DNA of 64,000 bases, from positions 20,376 to 84,375 of the forward strand of contig JACMLX010000007.1 in NCBI GenBank assembly GCA_014379355.1. Reading direction: 5' to 3'. Source of the DNA: Gemmatimonadaceae bacterium (GTDB taxonomy: Bacteria; Gemmatimonadota; Gemmatimonadetes; Gemmatimonadales; Gemmatimonadaceae). The notes under the pieces are model-generated. The model had not been told where the DNA came from and did no database searches. It saw nothing but the letters and a program-made list of their open reading frames with translations. The position numbers were made by a program, and so were the translations under genes. Each line of letters begins with the position of its first letter. Within the stretch, counting starts at the first letter, position 1. Shown here piece by piece: positions 39,296 through 46,557 of this stretch.

Positions 39296-39859
39296 ATGCG
39301 AATGTCTGCGCTGAGCGCGCTCCTGATCGTGGCCACGGCCTGTCATCATCCGACGAAAGCGGCGCCGCTGCCGTCAACCATTCCACCGCTGGCCGGCGAG
39401 AGTCAGATCGCGCTCGCGCTGCGCTACATCGATGCCCGGATCGGGACGGGTGCGGCTGTCGGGCCCCGGCAGTGTGTCTACGTCCACTACACCGGCTGGC
39501 TCCTCGACGGCACGAAATTCGACTCCTCGCGCGACACGATGCCGAACGGGACGCCGCGCACACCGATCGGGTTTCCCCTCGCCGTCCGCCGGGTGATCGC
39601 CGGCTGGGACCTCGGCTTCGGCGAGATGCGCGTTGGAGGTCAGCGGCGGCTCTTCATCCCGTTTCCGCTGGCGTACGGTGAGTCCGGACGGCCGCCCGTG
39701 ATCCCCGCGCGTGCCGATCTCATCTTCGATCTCGAAGTGATGGCTGCCACAGACACGCTACCCGCCACCGAGACGACGCCACAGCGAGGCCCGACACCTC
39801 AGTGCGCCACGTGGGCTGCAATCAAGGATCGTCCGACGGGCGCGGCACTGCCGCGCTGA
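39296..39859 (+). CDS. FKBP-type peptidyl-prolyl cis-trans isomerase, predicted lipoprotein
   Basis: The start at 39296 (MRMSALSALLIVATAC) gives a short hydrophobic signal ending in a lipobox-like ATAC, so the mature protein is probably lipid-anchored in the periplasmic or outer-membrane space. The FKBP core is complete: VYVHYTGWLLDGTKFDSS, PLAVRRVIAGWDLGFGEMRVGG, RRLFIPFPLAYGE and LIFDLEVM. Such enzymes help fold exported proteins. The frame extends further upstream but without conserved sequence. The last 38 bases overlap, tail to tail, the end of the phosphopantetheinyl transferase on the other strand. No functional link to the neighbours is evident. Confidence 0.92.
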   Translation: MRMSALSALLIVATACHHPTKAAPLPSTIPPLAGESQIALALRYIDARIGTGAAVGPRQCVYVHYTGWLLDGTKFDSSRDTMPNGTPRTPIGFPLAVRRVIAGWDLGFGEMRVGGQRRLFIPFPLAYGESGRPPVIPARADLIFDLEVMAATDTLPATETTPQRGPTPQCATWAAIKDRPTGAALPR

Positions 39860-40535
39860 CCACATCGATGGGACGCACCGTCACGCGGTGCTCGTCATCG
39901 TCGAGCGCGATCGACAACGAATAACCGGGCATCGGCTCACGCGTCGACACGGTCCACTCATGCGCGGGACCGGTGCGAACCCGCACCGCGCGTTCATGCT
40001 CGACGGACGGGACGTCGATGGATTGCAGCGGAAATTCCAGTCCGATGCCAAGCGCCTTGATCACCGCTTCCTTGCGCGTCCAGCACTCGTAGAATTCGCG
40101 CGCGAATGCGTCGCCAGTGAGCCGGGACAGCACTTCGGCTTCGCGAGGGCCCATCACCTGCGGCACGAGGTCCCGTATCGCGCGCACAGTGCCATGAATC
40201 TCGACATCCACACCGATGCGCCCGCCGAACGCGATACCGATCGCCGCCAGCGCGCCGGAGTGCGACAGGTTGAAATCCATGGTGTCGTGTCCGTCAGCGG
40301 CCAGGTACGGCCGACCACGTGTGTCGCGCTCGAGCGGCAGCTCGGCCGCGCCAAGACCCGTCGCACTCGCCAGCAGGCGCCGCAGGGTCGCACGCGCCGT
40401 GATGAATGCGGCACCGTCCACGAGTCGTGCAAACCGCGCCGCCTGTTCCCGCTCCGATGGCGACAACAGCGCCAGATCGTCCGCGTCCGGTACGGGCGGC
40501 AACGCCACCAGCGTCACGGTGGCGTGGCGCTCCAT
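39822..40535 (-). CDS. Sfp-type 4'-phosphopantetheinyl transferase
   Basis: It transfers phosphopantetheine from CoA to carrier-protein serines and is needed to activate PKS and NRPS proteins. The ATG at 40535 shares a base with the czcA stop (TGATG), which is why I prefer it to a longer frame inside czcA. About 237 residues, typical for the Sfp class. Diagnostic motifs: FNLSHSGALA, the Mg-binding GVDVE and FYECWTRKEAVIKALGIGL. It is the last gene of the czc operon and lies about 1.5 kb from the NRPS-PKS exporter genes, with only the FKBP gene between. It is the only such transferase in the window, so it is the natural candidate to prime the synthases, although it is not in their transcript. 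Confidence 0.93.
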   Translation of the reverse strand: MERHATVTLVALPPVPDADDLALLSPSEREQAARFARLVDGAAFITARATLRRLLASATGLGAAELPLERDTRGRPYLAADGHDTMDFNLSHSGALAAIGIAFGGRIGVDVEIHGTVRAIRDLVPQVMGPREAEVLSRLTGDAFAREFYECWTRKEAVIKALGIGLEFPLQSIDVPSVEHERAVRVRTGPAHEWTVSTREPMPGYSLSIALDDDEHRVTVRPIDVVSAAVPRPSDDP

Positions 40536-43500
40536 CACTGCGCAGTCCCGGTGTGCACGCGCATCGCTCCGGCCTCCGCCCCGGCCGTTGCTGCGCCCGC
40601 CACAGCGCGCGCAGTGTGCACGGGATAGCGCCGCTCTCGCCATGTCATCATCGCACGATACAACAACGGTAGCACGAACAGCGTCAACGCGGTCGATGTC
40701 ACGAGCCCACCGATCACGACGGTCGCGAGCGGCCGCTGCACTTCACTGCCTGGTGACGTCGACAGTGCCATCGGTACGAAGCCGAGGCTCGCCACCAGTG
40801 CGGTCATCACGACCGGCCGCAACCGATCCGCCGCACCGAGACGAACCGCTTCATCCACCGACTTGCCGGATGCCCGCAATGCGTTGATGGCCGAGATCAG
40901 CACGACGCCATTCAACACCGCGATGCCGAACAGTGCAATGAATCCGACGCTGGCCGACAGACTCAGGTTCAGTCCGCGAATCCACAGCGCCGCCACACCA
41001 CCGACCAGCGCGAACGGCACGTTCGTGAGGATCAGCGCCGTCAGCCACACGCTGCGGAACGACAGGTACAGCAACAGCACGATCAGCAGCAGCGCTGCCG
41101 GAACCACCAGCTCCAGGCGCTTCATGGCGCGCTGCTGATTCTCGAACTGGCCGCCCCATTCGAGGAACGTGCCGGGAGGCAGCTGCACCTCACGCGCCAC
41201 GCGCGCCTGGACGTCCGTCACGAATCCGCCGAGATCGCGACCGCGCACGTTCGACAGCACCAGCGTGCGCCGCTGTGCATCCTCGTGCCCGATGAGCTCC
41301 GGACCGGTGCCGGGCTCGACATCCGCAATCGTCGACAACGGCACCAGGGCACCAGCCGGCGATCGCACCATGAGACGTGAGAGTTCGTTCAGGTCGTTGC
41401 GCTGCGCGTCGGGATATCGCACGGCGACGCCGATACGGCGCGGGCCATTCACGATTTCGGTCGCGACCTCCGCACCGAGCGAGAGATTCATCGCGTCGCG
41501 CACATCGCCGACGGACAATCCATACTGCGCCAGCGCGTCGCGGCGCGGCGTGACCCGCACCTGGCCCGTCCCTTCACTCACCTCCACCCCGACGTCGGCG
41601 CTGCCGGGCGTGGACGCGAGCACACGGCGTATGCGGCTCGCGATCTGCGCATTCCTGCCAAGATCCGGGCCCACCACCTTGATGCCGAGGTCCGTGCGAA
41701 TTCCGCTTTCCGCCTCGTCGAGTCGCATCGCGAGTGGTTGCGTGAATGACACCCACAAACCCGGCACCTGGCGCAACGCCGAGTCGAAGGCGGCCACGAG
41801 GCCGTCGGGATTCTTCGCCGTCGTCCAGTCGTCGCGCGGCTTGAGAATCACATACAGGTCGCCTTCGTAGAGGCCCATCGCTTCGGTGGCCAGGTCGGGA
41901 CGCCCTTCCTTCGTCACCACGGTCAGCACTTCCGGAAACTTCTTCACGATGCGCTCCGCCGAGAGCGACAGCCGGGTGGCGTCGGCCAGCGAAATGCTCG
42001 GCGTGCGCCGCGTGTTGATCAGGATCGCACCCTCGTCGAGCTTCGGCATGAACTCGGTGCCGATGCGGGACAGCGACGCGACCGAAACGATGACCATCAC
42101 CACTGCCGCCGCGACGATCGCCCCGCCGTGATCGAACGTCCACAACAGTCCGCGGCGATAGCGGTCGCGCAGCCGCTCCTCGAGCGCGAGCGGTTCACTG
42201 TTCACGTGCCGGAGCAGCGCCAGCGACGCCGCCGGCACGAACACGAGCGCGAGCAGCAGTGACCCGATGACGGCACACACGACGGTGAACGCCATCGGCT
42301 TGAACATGCGGCCTTCCATCCCTTCCAGTGCAAAGATCGGGATGTAGACCGCGACGATGATCGCGATACCGAACAGGATCGGACGTCCGACCTCGATCGC
42401 GGCGTCGCGGAACAGCGCGAACCGCTCCGCGGAGCCGGAGACGTCGTGGCCAGTGTCGTGTTCCGCTTTCTCGAGTCGATGCACGAAGTTCTCGACCATC
42501 ACGATCGCGCCGTCCACGATCAATCCGAAGTCCAGCGCCCCGAGCGACATCAGGTTGGCGGAGTATCCGAACAGGTACATCCCACCGAACGCCATCAGCA
42601 TCGAGAGGGGAATCACCGACGCGACGATCAATGACGCACGGACGTTGCGAAGGAACGCGAACAGCACGATGATGACCAGCAGGCCACCTTCGATCAGGTT
42701 CTTCGTGATCGTGTATGTGGTGCGGCCGACGAGTTCCGTCTGATCATAGAACGGCGTGATCTTCACGTGCGCCGGCAACGCCGCGCGCACTTCATCGAGG
42801 CGCTTCGTCACGCCATCGATCACGAACCGTGAATCCTGCCCGTTGAGCTTGAGCACCATGCCGGCGACGACTTCGTGCGTGCCATTTTCCGTCACGGCAC
42901 CGTAGCGCGGCAGCCCTCCCTGCTTGACGGTCGCGACGTCGCCGACGCGAATCGGCACACCACCCGGTGCGCTGATCGCGACCTGCGTGATCTCCTGTGC
43001 ATTGGTGAGCCGCCCCACGCCACGCACGGTGTATCGCGTGCCGGCATGCTCGAGGTACGCGCCACCGAACGAGAGGTTGTTCTGCGCCAGCGCCCGATGC
43101 ACATCGCCGAGCGTCAGGTTGCGCGCCGCGAGCTTCGCCGGATCGACTTCGACCTGCACCTGCTCGATCACGCCGCCCCACGAATTGACGTCGCTCACAC
43201 CCGGCACCGTGCGCAGGCGCGGACGAATCGTGTAGTCGTGCAAAGCCTTCAGGTCGGACAGCGACATGGAGTCGCTCTGCACCGTGTACTGATACAACTC
43301 GCCCATGGGCGTGGACACGGGGCCCATCTGCGGTTCGACGCCCGGCGGCAACGCGCCCTGCGCTTCGGCCAGCCGCTGCTGCACCAGCGTGCGCGCGAAG
43401 TAGAGGTCCGTGCCATCGGGAAACGGCACCGTGATCAGCGCCAGTCCCGACTTCGACACCGAGCGGACGCCGGTCACACCGGGCAATCCCATCAGCGACG

Positions 43501-43708
43501 ACTCGAGCGGATACGTCACCAGCTGTTCGACTTCCTCCGGCGCGAGGCCCGGCGCGACCGTCGCGACATCGACGCGCACACCTGTGAGGTCCGGGAAAGC
43601 ATCGAACGGAATCCGCGACAGCGCAAAGAGACCGAACAGCAACAGCACACCGACGCCAAGCGACACCACGCCGCGCTGTCGCAACGCGAATTCGATCAGG
43701 CGCCTCAC
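40535..43708 (-). CDS. czcA: Heavy-metal efflux RND pump, CzcA/CusA family
   Basis: This 1057-residue inner-membrane proton antiporter has the RND layout of two 6-TM halves with large periplasmic loops. The heavy-metal class motif in TM4 is present (LGALDFGLIVDGAIVMVEN), with the two Asp and the Glu expected of CzcA/CusA proteins. The start is a GTG overlapping the czcB stop (GTGA). It works with the periplasmic adaptor and outer-membrane factor encoded just upstream to expel metal ions (Co/Zn/Cd/Ni, or Cu/Ag); I cannot choose the metal from sequence alone. Its stop is coupled to the phosphopantetheinyl transferase. Confidence 0.95.
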   Translation of the reverse strand: MRRLIEFALRQRGVVSLGVGVLLLFGLFALSRIPFDAFPDLTGVRVDVATVAPGLAPEEVEQLVTYPLESSLMGLPGVTGVRSVSKSGLALITVPFPDGTDLYFARTLVQQRLAEAQGALPPGVEPQMGPVSTPMGELYQYTVQSDSMSLSDLKALHDYTIRPRLRTVPGVSDVNSWGGVIEQVQVEVDPAKLAARNLTLGDVHRALAQNNLSFGGAYLEHAGTRYTVRGVGRLTNAQEITQVAISAPGGVPIRVGDVATVKQGGLPRYGAVTENGTHEVVAGMVLKLNGQDSRFVIDGVTKRLDEVRAALPAHVKITPFYDQTELVGRTTYTITKNLIEGGLLVIIVLFAFLRNVRASLIVASVIPLSMLMAFGGMYLFGYSANLMSLGALDFGLIVDGAIVMVENFVHRLEKAEHDTGHDVSGSAERFALFRDAAIEVGRPILFGIAIIVAVYIPIFALEGMEGRMFKPMAFTVVCAVIGSLLLALVFVPAASLALLRHVNSEPLALEERLRDRYRRGLLWTFDHGGAIVAAAVVMVIVSVASLSRIGTEFMPKLDEGAILINTRRTPSISLADATRLSLSAERIVKKFPEVLTVVTKEGRPDLATEAMGLYEGDLYVILKPRDDWTTAKNPDGLVAAFDSALRQVPGLWVSFTQPLAMRLDEAESGIRTDLGIKVVGPDLGRNAQIASRIRRVLASTPGSADVGVEVSEGTGQVRVTPRRDALAQYGLSVGDVRDAMNLSLGAEVATEIVNGPRRIGVAVRYPDAQRNDLNELSRLMVRSPAGALVPLSTIADVEPGTGPELIGHEDAQRRTLVLSNVRGRDLGGFVTDVQARVAREVQLPPGTFLEWGGQFENQQRAMKRLELVVPAALLLIVLLLYLSFRSVWLTALILTNVPFALVGGVAALWIRGLNLSLSASVGFIALFGIAVLNGVVLISAINALRASGKSVDEAVRLGAADRLRPVVMTALVASLGFVPMALSTSPGSEVQRPLATVVIGGLVTSTALTLFVLPLLYRAMMTWRERRYPVHTARAVAGAATAGAEAGAMRVHTGTAQ

Positions 43709-44970
43709 TGCGGCTCGCCGCCCGATGCGCGCGCATCGCGCTGCCGCAGGATCTCGGCCTTCGCCACTGCGGCCCCGTCATGAATCACCGACACGCCGGG
43801 CGCGAGGCCCGAGATGATCTCCGCCAGTCCGGCGGCGCGGCGTCCGACACGCACGCGTGATGCCTCGAGGAGCAGCCCGCTGCCGCGTTTCACGCTCGTG
43901 ACGACGACCGTGTCGCCCTCGAAATCCTGGATCGCGCTCACCGGCACGGCGATCACGCTGTCGCGGCCGGGTCCGAACACCTCGGCCGCAGCCGTCATTT
44001 CGCCACGCAATTCTCCACTGCGATTCGCGACCACGGCGAACACTTCGGCCGTGCGCGACAACGAGTCGAGCATCGGTGCCACACGCGTCACGCGACCATT
44101 GAATGCGCGACCCGGGAATGCCGGCACGGTGAACTGCACCTCGGAGCCGACCCTGACGGCAGCGAGCGCCACCTCCGGCACCCGCATCGCGAGCAGGATC
44201 GACCCGGTGCGACTGACGGTGACGAGTGATGCACCCGGAACCACGACGGCCCCCGGCTGCGCCTCACGCGCCACCACCACGCCATCGAACGGCGCACGGA
44301 CCAGCACATCCTCCGGATCGATTCCCGCACGCATTGCGCCCGGAGGCTGCAGGTGATGCACCATCTCCGTGGCGCGATCGAATTCGGACGCGGCGCGACG
44401 CTGTCCCGCGAGCGCCGCCACCTGTGTCGCACGTGCACGCTCCAGGTCCGCCAGTGATCCAGCCTGTGCCGCATACAATCGCTCGGCGCGCGCAAGGGCG
44501 GCGGCCGCCAAGTGTGCCGCGTTCTCCGCTTCCGTACGACCGGCCGTCGCCTGCCCCAGATCGTTGCGCGCGGACGTCAGCTCATGACTATGAATCGTGA
44601 CCAGCACCTGTCCGCGCGTGACACGATCACCGGGCTGCACGAGGACGAGCGTCACGCGCCCTTCCACGATCGAACCGAGCGCCTGCGTCGTCGTCGGGTC
44701 CAGCACAAGGCGCGCCGGGAGTTGCCACACATCGCGCCACGCCACTCGGCTGGCGTTCACGACCGACACACCGGAGACGGTCATCGCATCGGCACTGAGG
44801 AATGCCGTATCCCGCACATCGGCGGGAACGTTGGCGGCCGCAGCGGCCGGCGCACTGCCGCCACCGCCACACGCGCTGCACAGCAGTGTGCAGGCGGCGA
44901 CGGCCAGCACCCTCGAGACGGCACGTGCCGGAACACGCGCCATGAAATGAGTGAGTGCGACCATGATCAC
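43705..44970 (-). CDS. czcB: RND efflux periplasmic adaptor (membrane-fusion protein), lipoprotein
   Basis: The 421-residue HlyD/CzcB-type protein has a hydrophobic leader ending in LLCSAC followed by Gly residues, a good lipobox. A barrel-sandwich (lipoyl-like) half precedes an alpha-hairpin rich in Ala and Glu (AGRTEAENAAHLAAAALARAE), and the second half (VRAPFDGVVVAREAQPG) precedes the beta-barrel region. The GTG at 44970 overlaps the czcC stop (GTGA); an ATG at 44964 is also possible. There is no His-rich N-terminal metal-binding stretch of the kind seen in some CzcB proteins. Confidence 0.92.
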   Translation of the reverse strand: MIMVALTHFMARVPARAVSRVLAVAACTLLCSACGGGGSAPAAAAANVPADVRDTAFLSADAMTVSGVSVVNASRVAWRDVWQLPARLVLDPTTTQALGSIVEGRVTLVLVQPGDRVTRGQVLVTIHSHELTSARNDLGQATAGRTEAENAAHLAAAALARAERLYAAQAGSLADLERARATQVAALAGQRRAASEFDRATEMVHHLQPPGAMRAGIDPEDVLVRAPFDGVVVAREAQPGAVVVPGASLVTVSRTGSILLAMRVPEVALAAVRVGSEVQFTVPAFPGRAFNGRVTRVAPMLDSLSRTAEVFAVVANRSGELRGEMTAAAEVFGPGRDSVIAVPVSAIQDFEGDTVVVTSVKRGSGLLLEASRVRVGRRAAGLAEIISGLAPGVSVIHDGAAVAKAEILRQRDARASGGEPQ

Positions 44971-46301
44971 GGCGGTGACGGAAGAAGGGCAGCGCTGTCG
45001 ATCGGCAAACCGATCGCGCGCAACAGGTCGAGTCGCGCCACATGCACGTCGGCGGCGGCACGCAGCGCCGCGATACGCACGTCGGCTCGGACGCGCTCAG
45101 CATCGAGCAGCTCGAACAGCGGAATCGCCCCTTCGCGATACGCCGTCGCGGCGATCGCGGCGACGGACGATCCGCGCCGATCGAGATCGCGCATGGTCTC
45201 GGAAAGTCCCATGTCTCCGACCCGGTCGAAGGCCTCTCGCAACGCACGATAGGCGCGCGACGTCGCGATGACGTCGGCGTCGATGGCCGCTTCAGCGGCA
45301 CGCAGATCCCCGGTCGCCGACAACACGTCGCCCCGTGCCCGTTCACGATTGCCACCGTTGCGATCAAACAGCGGAATGGCGATGCCGACCGCCACGGTGC
45401 CGGTCTGGTATCCGGACGTGAGCTTGCTGCCCCCCTGCACGCCGAGGGCCGGCAGAGTGCCCAATCGCTCCGCGAGCTGGCGTTTTGCGGCTTCGTCCGC
45501 GCGTGCCCGCGCGGACTGCAGTTCCGGCCGACGCATGCGTGCGAGCGCCAGCAGCGACTCGAGCGCGGGAATCGTGTCGCTCGCGTCCACGCGCACCGGC
45601 TCGCTCGGGCGTGGCACGCTGTCGAACGGCATCGCCAGCGCGCGAGACAGGTCGCCACGCGCCCGTTCCAGTTCCGCCACAGCGAATGCCTCGGTCAGGC
45701 GCGCACGATCCGCTTCCAGGCGTGCGCGCAGCGCTGAACCTCCCGGCACCGCCCCCTGCTTCGCACGATCGGATTCGATGCGCGCGATCGTATCGACGGC
45801 CTGCCGCTGCGCCGTGGCCGCGTCGCGCAACGCATACGCGAGCGCGGTACGCCAGTATGCGCGCGCCACATCGAATTCCACCTGTCGTGCGGTGGTGGAG
45901 GAATCGGCCAGCGCCCGCGATGCCGTCAGCGCGCTGGCACGCTTGAGCACAATGCGACGTCCGTAGAGATCCACAGGGAGCGCCGCGGTCACGAACTCGT
46001 CGCGAAGCAACGGGCTGCCAAGATTTTCCCGCCGCCACTCGAGCGTGGGATTGGGAAAGGCCGCTTCCTGCCGCGCGACACCGGACACCGCCAGGCGTCG
46101 TCCGCCGGCCGCCACGAGCAGCGGGTGTTGCCGGCGCGCGAGTGCCGTCGCGTCCACGAGCGAGAACTTGGCAGCGATCGCCAGCGAGTCGCGTGCGGCA
46201 ACCGCTTGCGCGTCGAGCCGTCGCGTTGCCACACCCCACAGCGGCAATAGGCCGCAAAACAGAGGTGTCGTGTAACGGAGGAGGGTCGCGGTGATGCGCA
46301 T
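44967..46301 (-). CDS. czcC: RND efflux outer-membrane factor, TolC/CzcC type
   Basis: I start at the ATG at 46301 (MRITATLLRYTTPLFCGLLP), which gives a signal peptide followed by the mature TolC-like protein of about 440 residues. The internally repeated coiled-coil pattern is visible: LVDATALARRQHPLLVAA, then EWRRENLGSPL, and in the second half LLALARMRRPELQSARARADEA. The open frame reaches upstream to 46490 but that part has no signal-peptide logic. First gene of the czcCBA-PPTase operon. Just upstream are two 7-4-7 direct repeats that may control it. Confidence 0.92.
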   Translation of the reverse strand: MRITATLLRYTTPLFCGLLPLWGVATRRLDAQAVAARDSLAIAAKFSLVDATALARRQHPLLVAAGGRRLAVSGVARQEAAFPNPTLEWRRENLGSPLLRDEFVTAALPVDLYGRRIVLKRASALTASRALADSSTTARQVEFDVARAYWRTALAYALRDAATAQRQAVDTIARIESDRAKQGAVPGGSALRARLEADRARLTEAFAVAELERARGDLSRALAMPFDSVPRPSEPVRVDASDTIPALESLLALARMRRPELQSARARADEAAKRQLAERLGTLPALGVQGGSKLTSGYQTGTVAVGIAIPLFDRNGGNRERARGDVLSATGDLRAAEAAIDADVIATSRAYRALREAFDRVGDMGLSETMRDLDRRGSSVAAIAATAYREGAIPLFELLDAERVRADVRIAALRAAADVHVARLDLLRAIGLPIDSAALLPSPP

Positions 46302-46418
46302 ACGACGAACGTAGAACGTATTCATGAAACGCGGATGACTCAGCTGACCGCGGGCGCGAATGAGCTCGGGTCGCGAGGCACCCGCGACGGGATCGTCCTC
46401 GACGACCAGCAGGCCCAT
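46302..46418 (-). other. Upstream frame resembling the first residues of a response regulator (possible gene remnant)
   Basis: In frame with czcC but before its signal peptide, the sequence reads MGLLVVEDDP from an ATG at 46418, the characteristic start of an OmpR-family receiver domain (beta-1 plus acidic pocket). The similarity stops after about ten residues and the frame runs into czcC. Metal RND operons often sit beside a two-component system, so a deletion remnant is plausible. Chance similarity over so few residues cannot be excluded. Confidence 0.25.
46324..46341. promoter_or_regulatory. Candidate OmpR/PhoB-family operator, 7-4-7 direct repeat
   Basis: ATGAAAC-GCGG-ATGACTC: two similar 7-base units on an 11-base period, the geometry used by OmpR/PhoB-type response regulators. 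It lies about 22 bases upstream of the czcC start. It is less perfect than the copy at 46441. Confidence 0.4.
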
Positions 46419-46440
46419 GGGACGAGAATAGACGCGCTTG

Positions 46441-46458
46441 ATGAATCCTCCATGAATC
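46441..46458. promoter_or_regulatory. Candidate OmpR/PhoB-family operator, perfect 7-4-7 direct repeat
   Basis: ATGAATC-CTCC-ATGAATC is an exact 7-base direct repeat with a 4-base spacer, one helical turn apart. It sits between the divergent czcC and molybdoenzyme genes, about 100 bases from the latter, and shares the ATGAA core with the repeat at 46324. Confidence 0.45.
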
Positions 46459-46557
46459 TCGGACGCGGGTGGCCGCGCGGCCAAACCCACGCACTCACGC
46501 TACCATAGGACGTCCGCCTCCCTCGTTCCGGTTCGCCGTCCAAGTCCGCACCTCGTC

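Noticed and set aside
39091..39336. Small minus-strand frame between the permease and FKBP genes
   Set aside because: No conserved feature or ribosome-binding site; it overlaps the FKBP signal sequence region.
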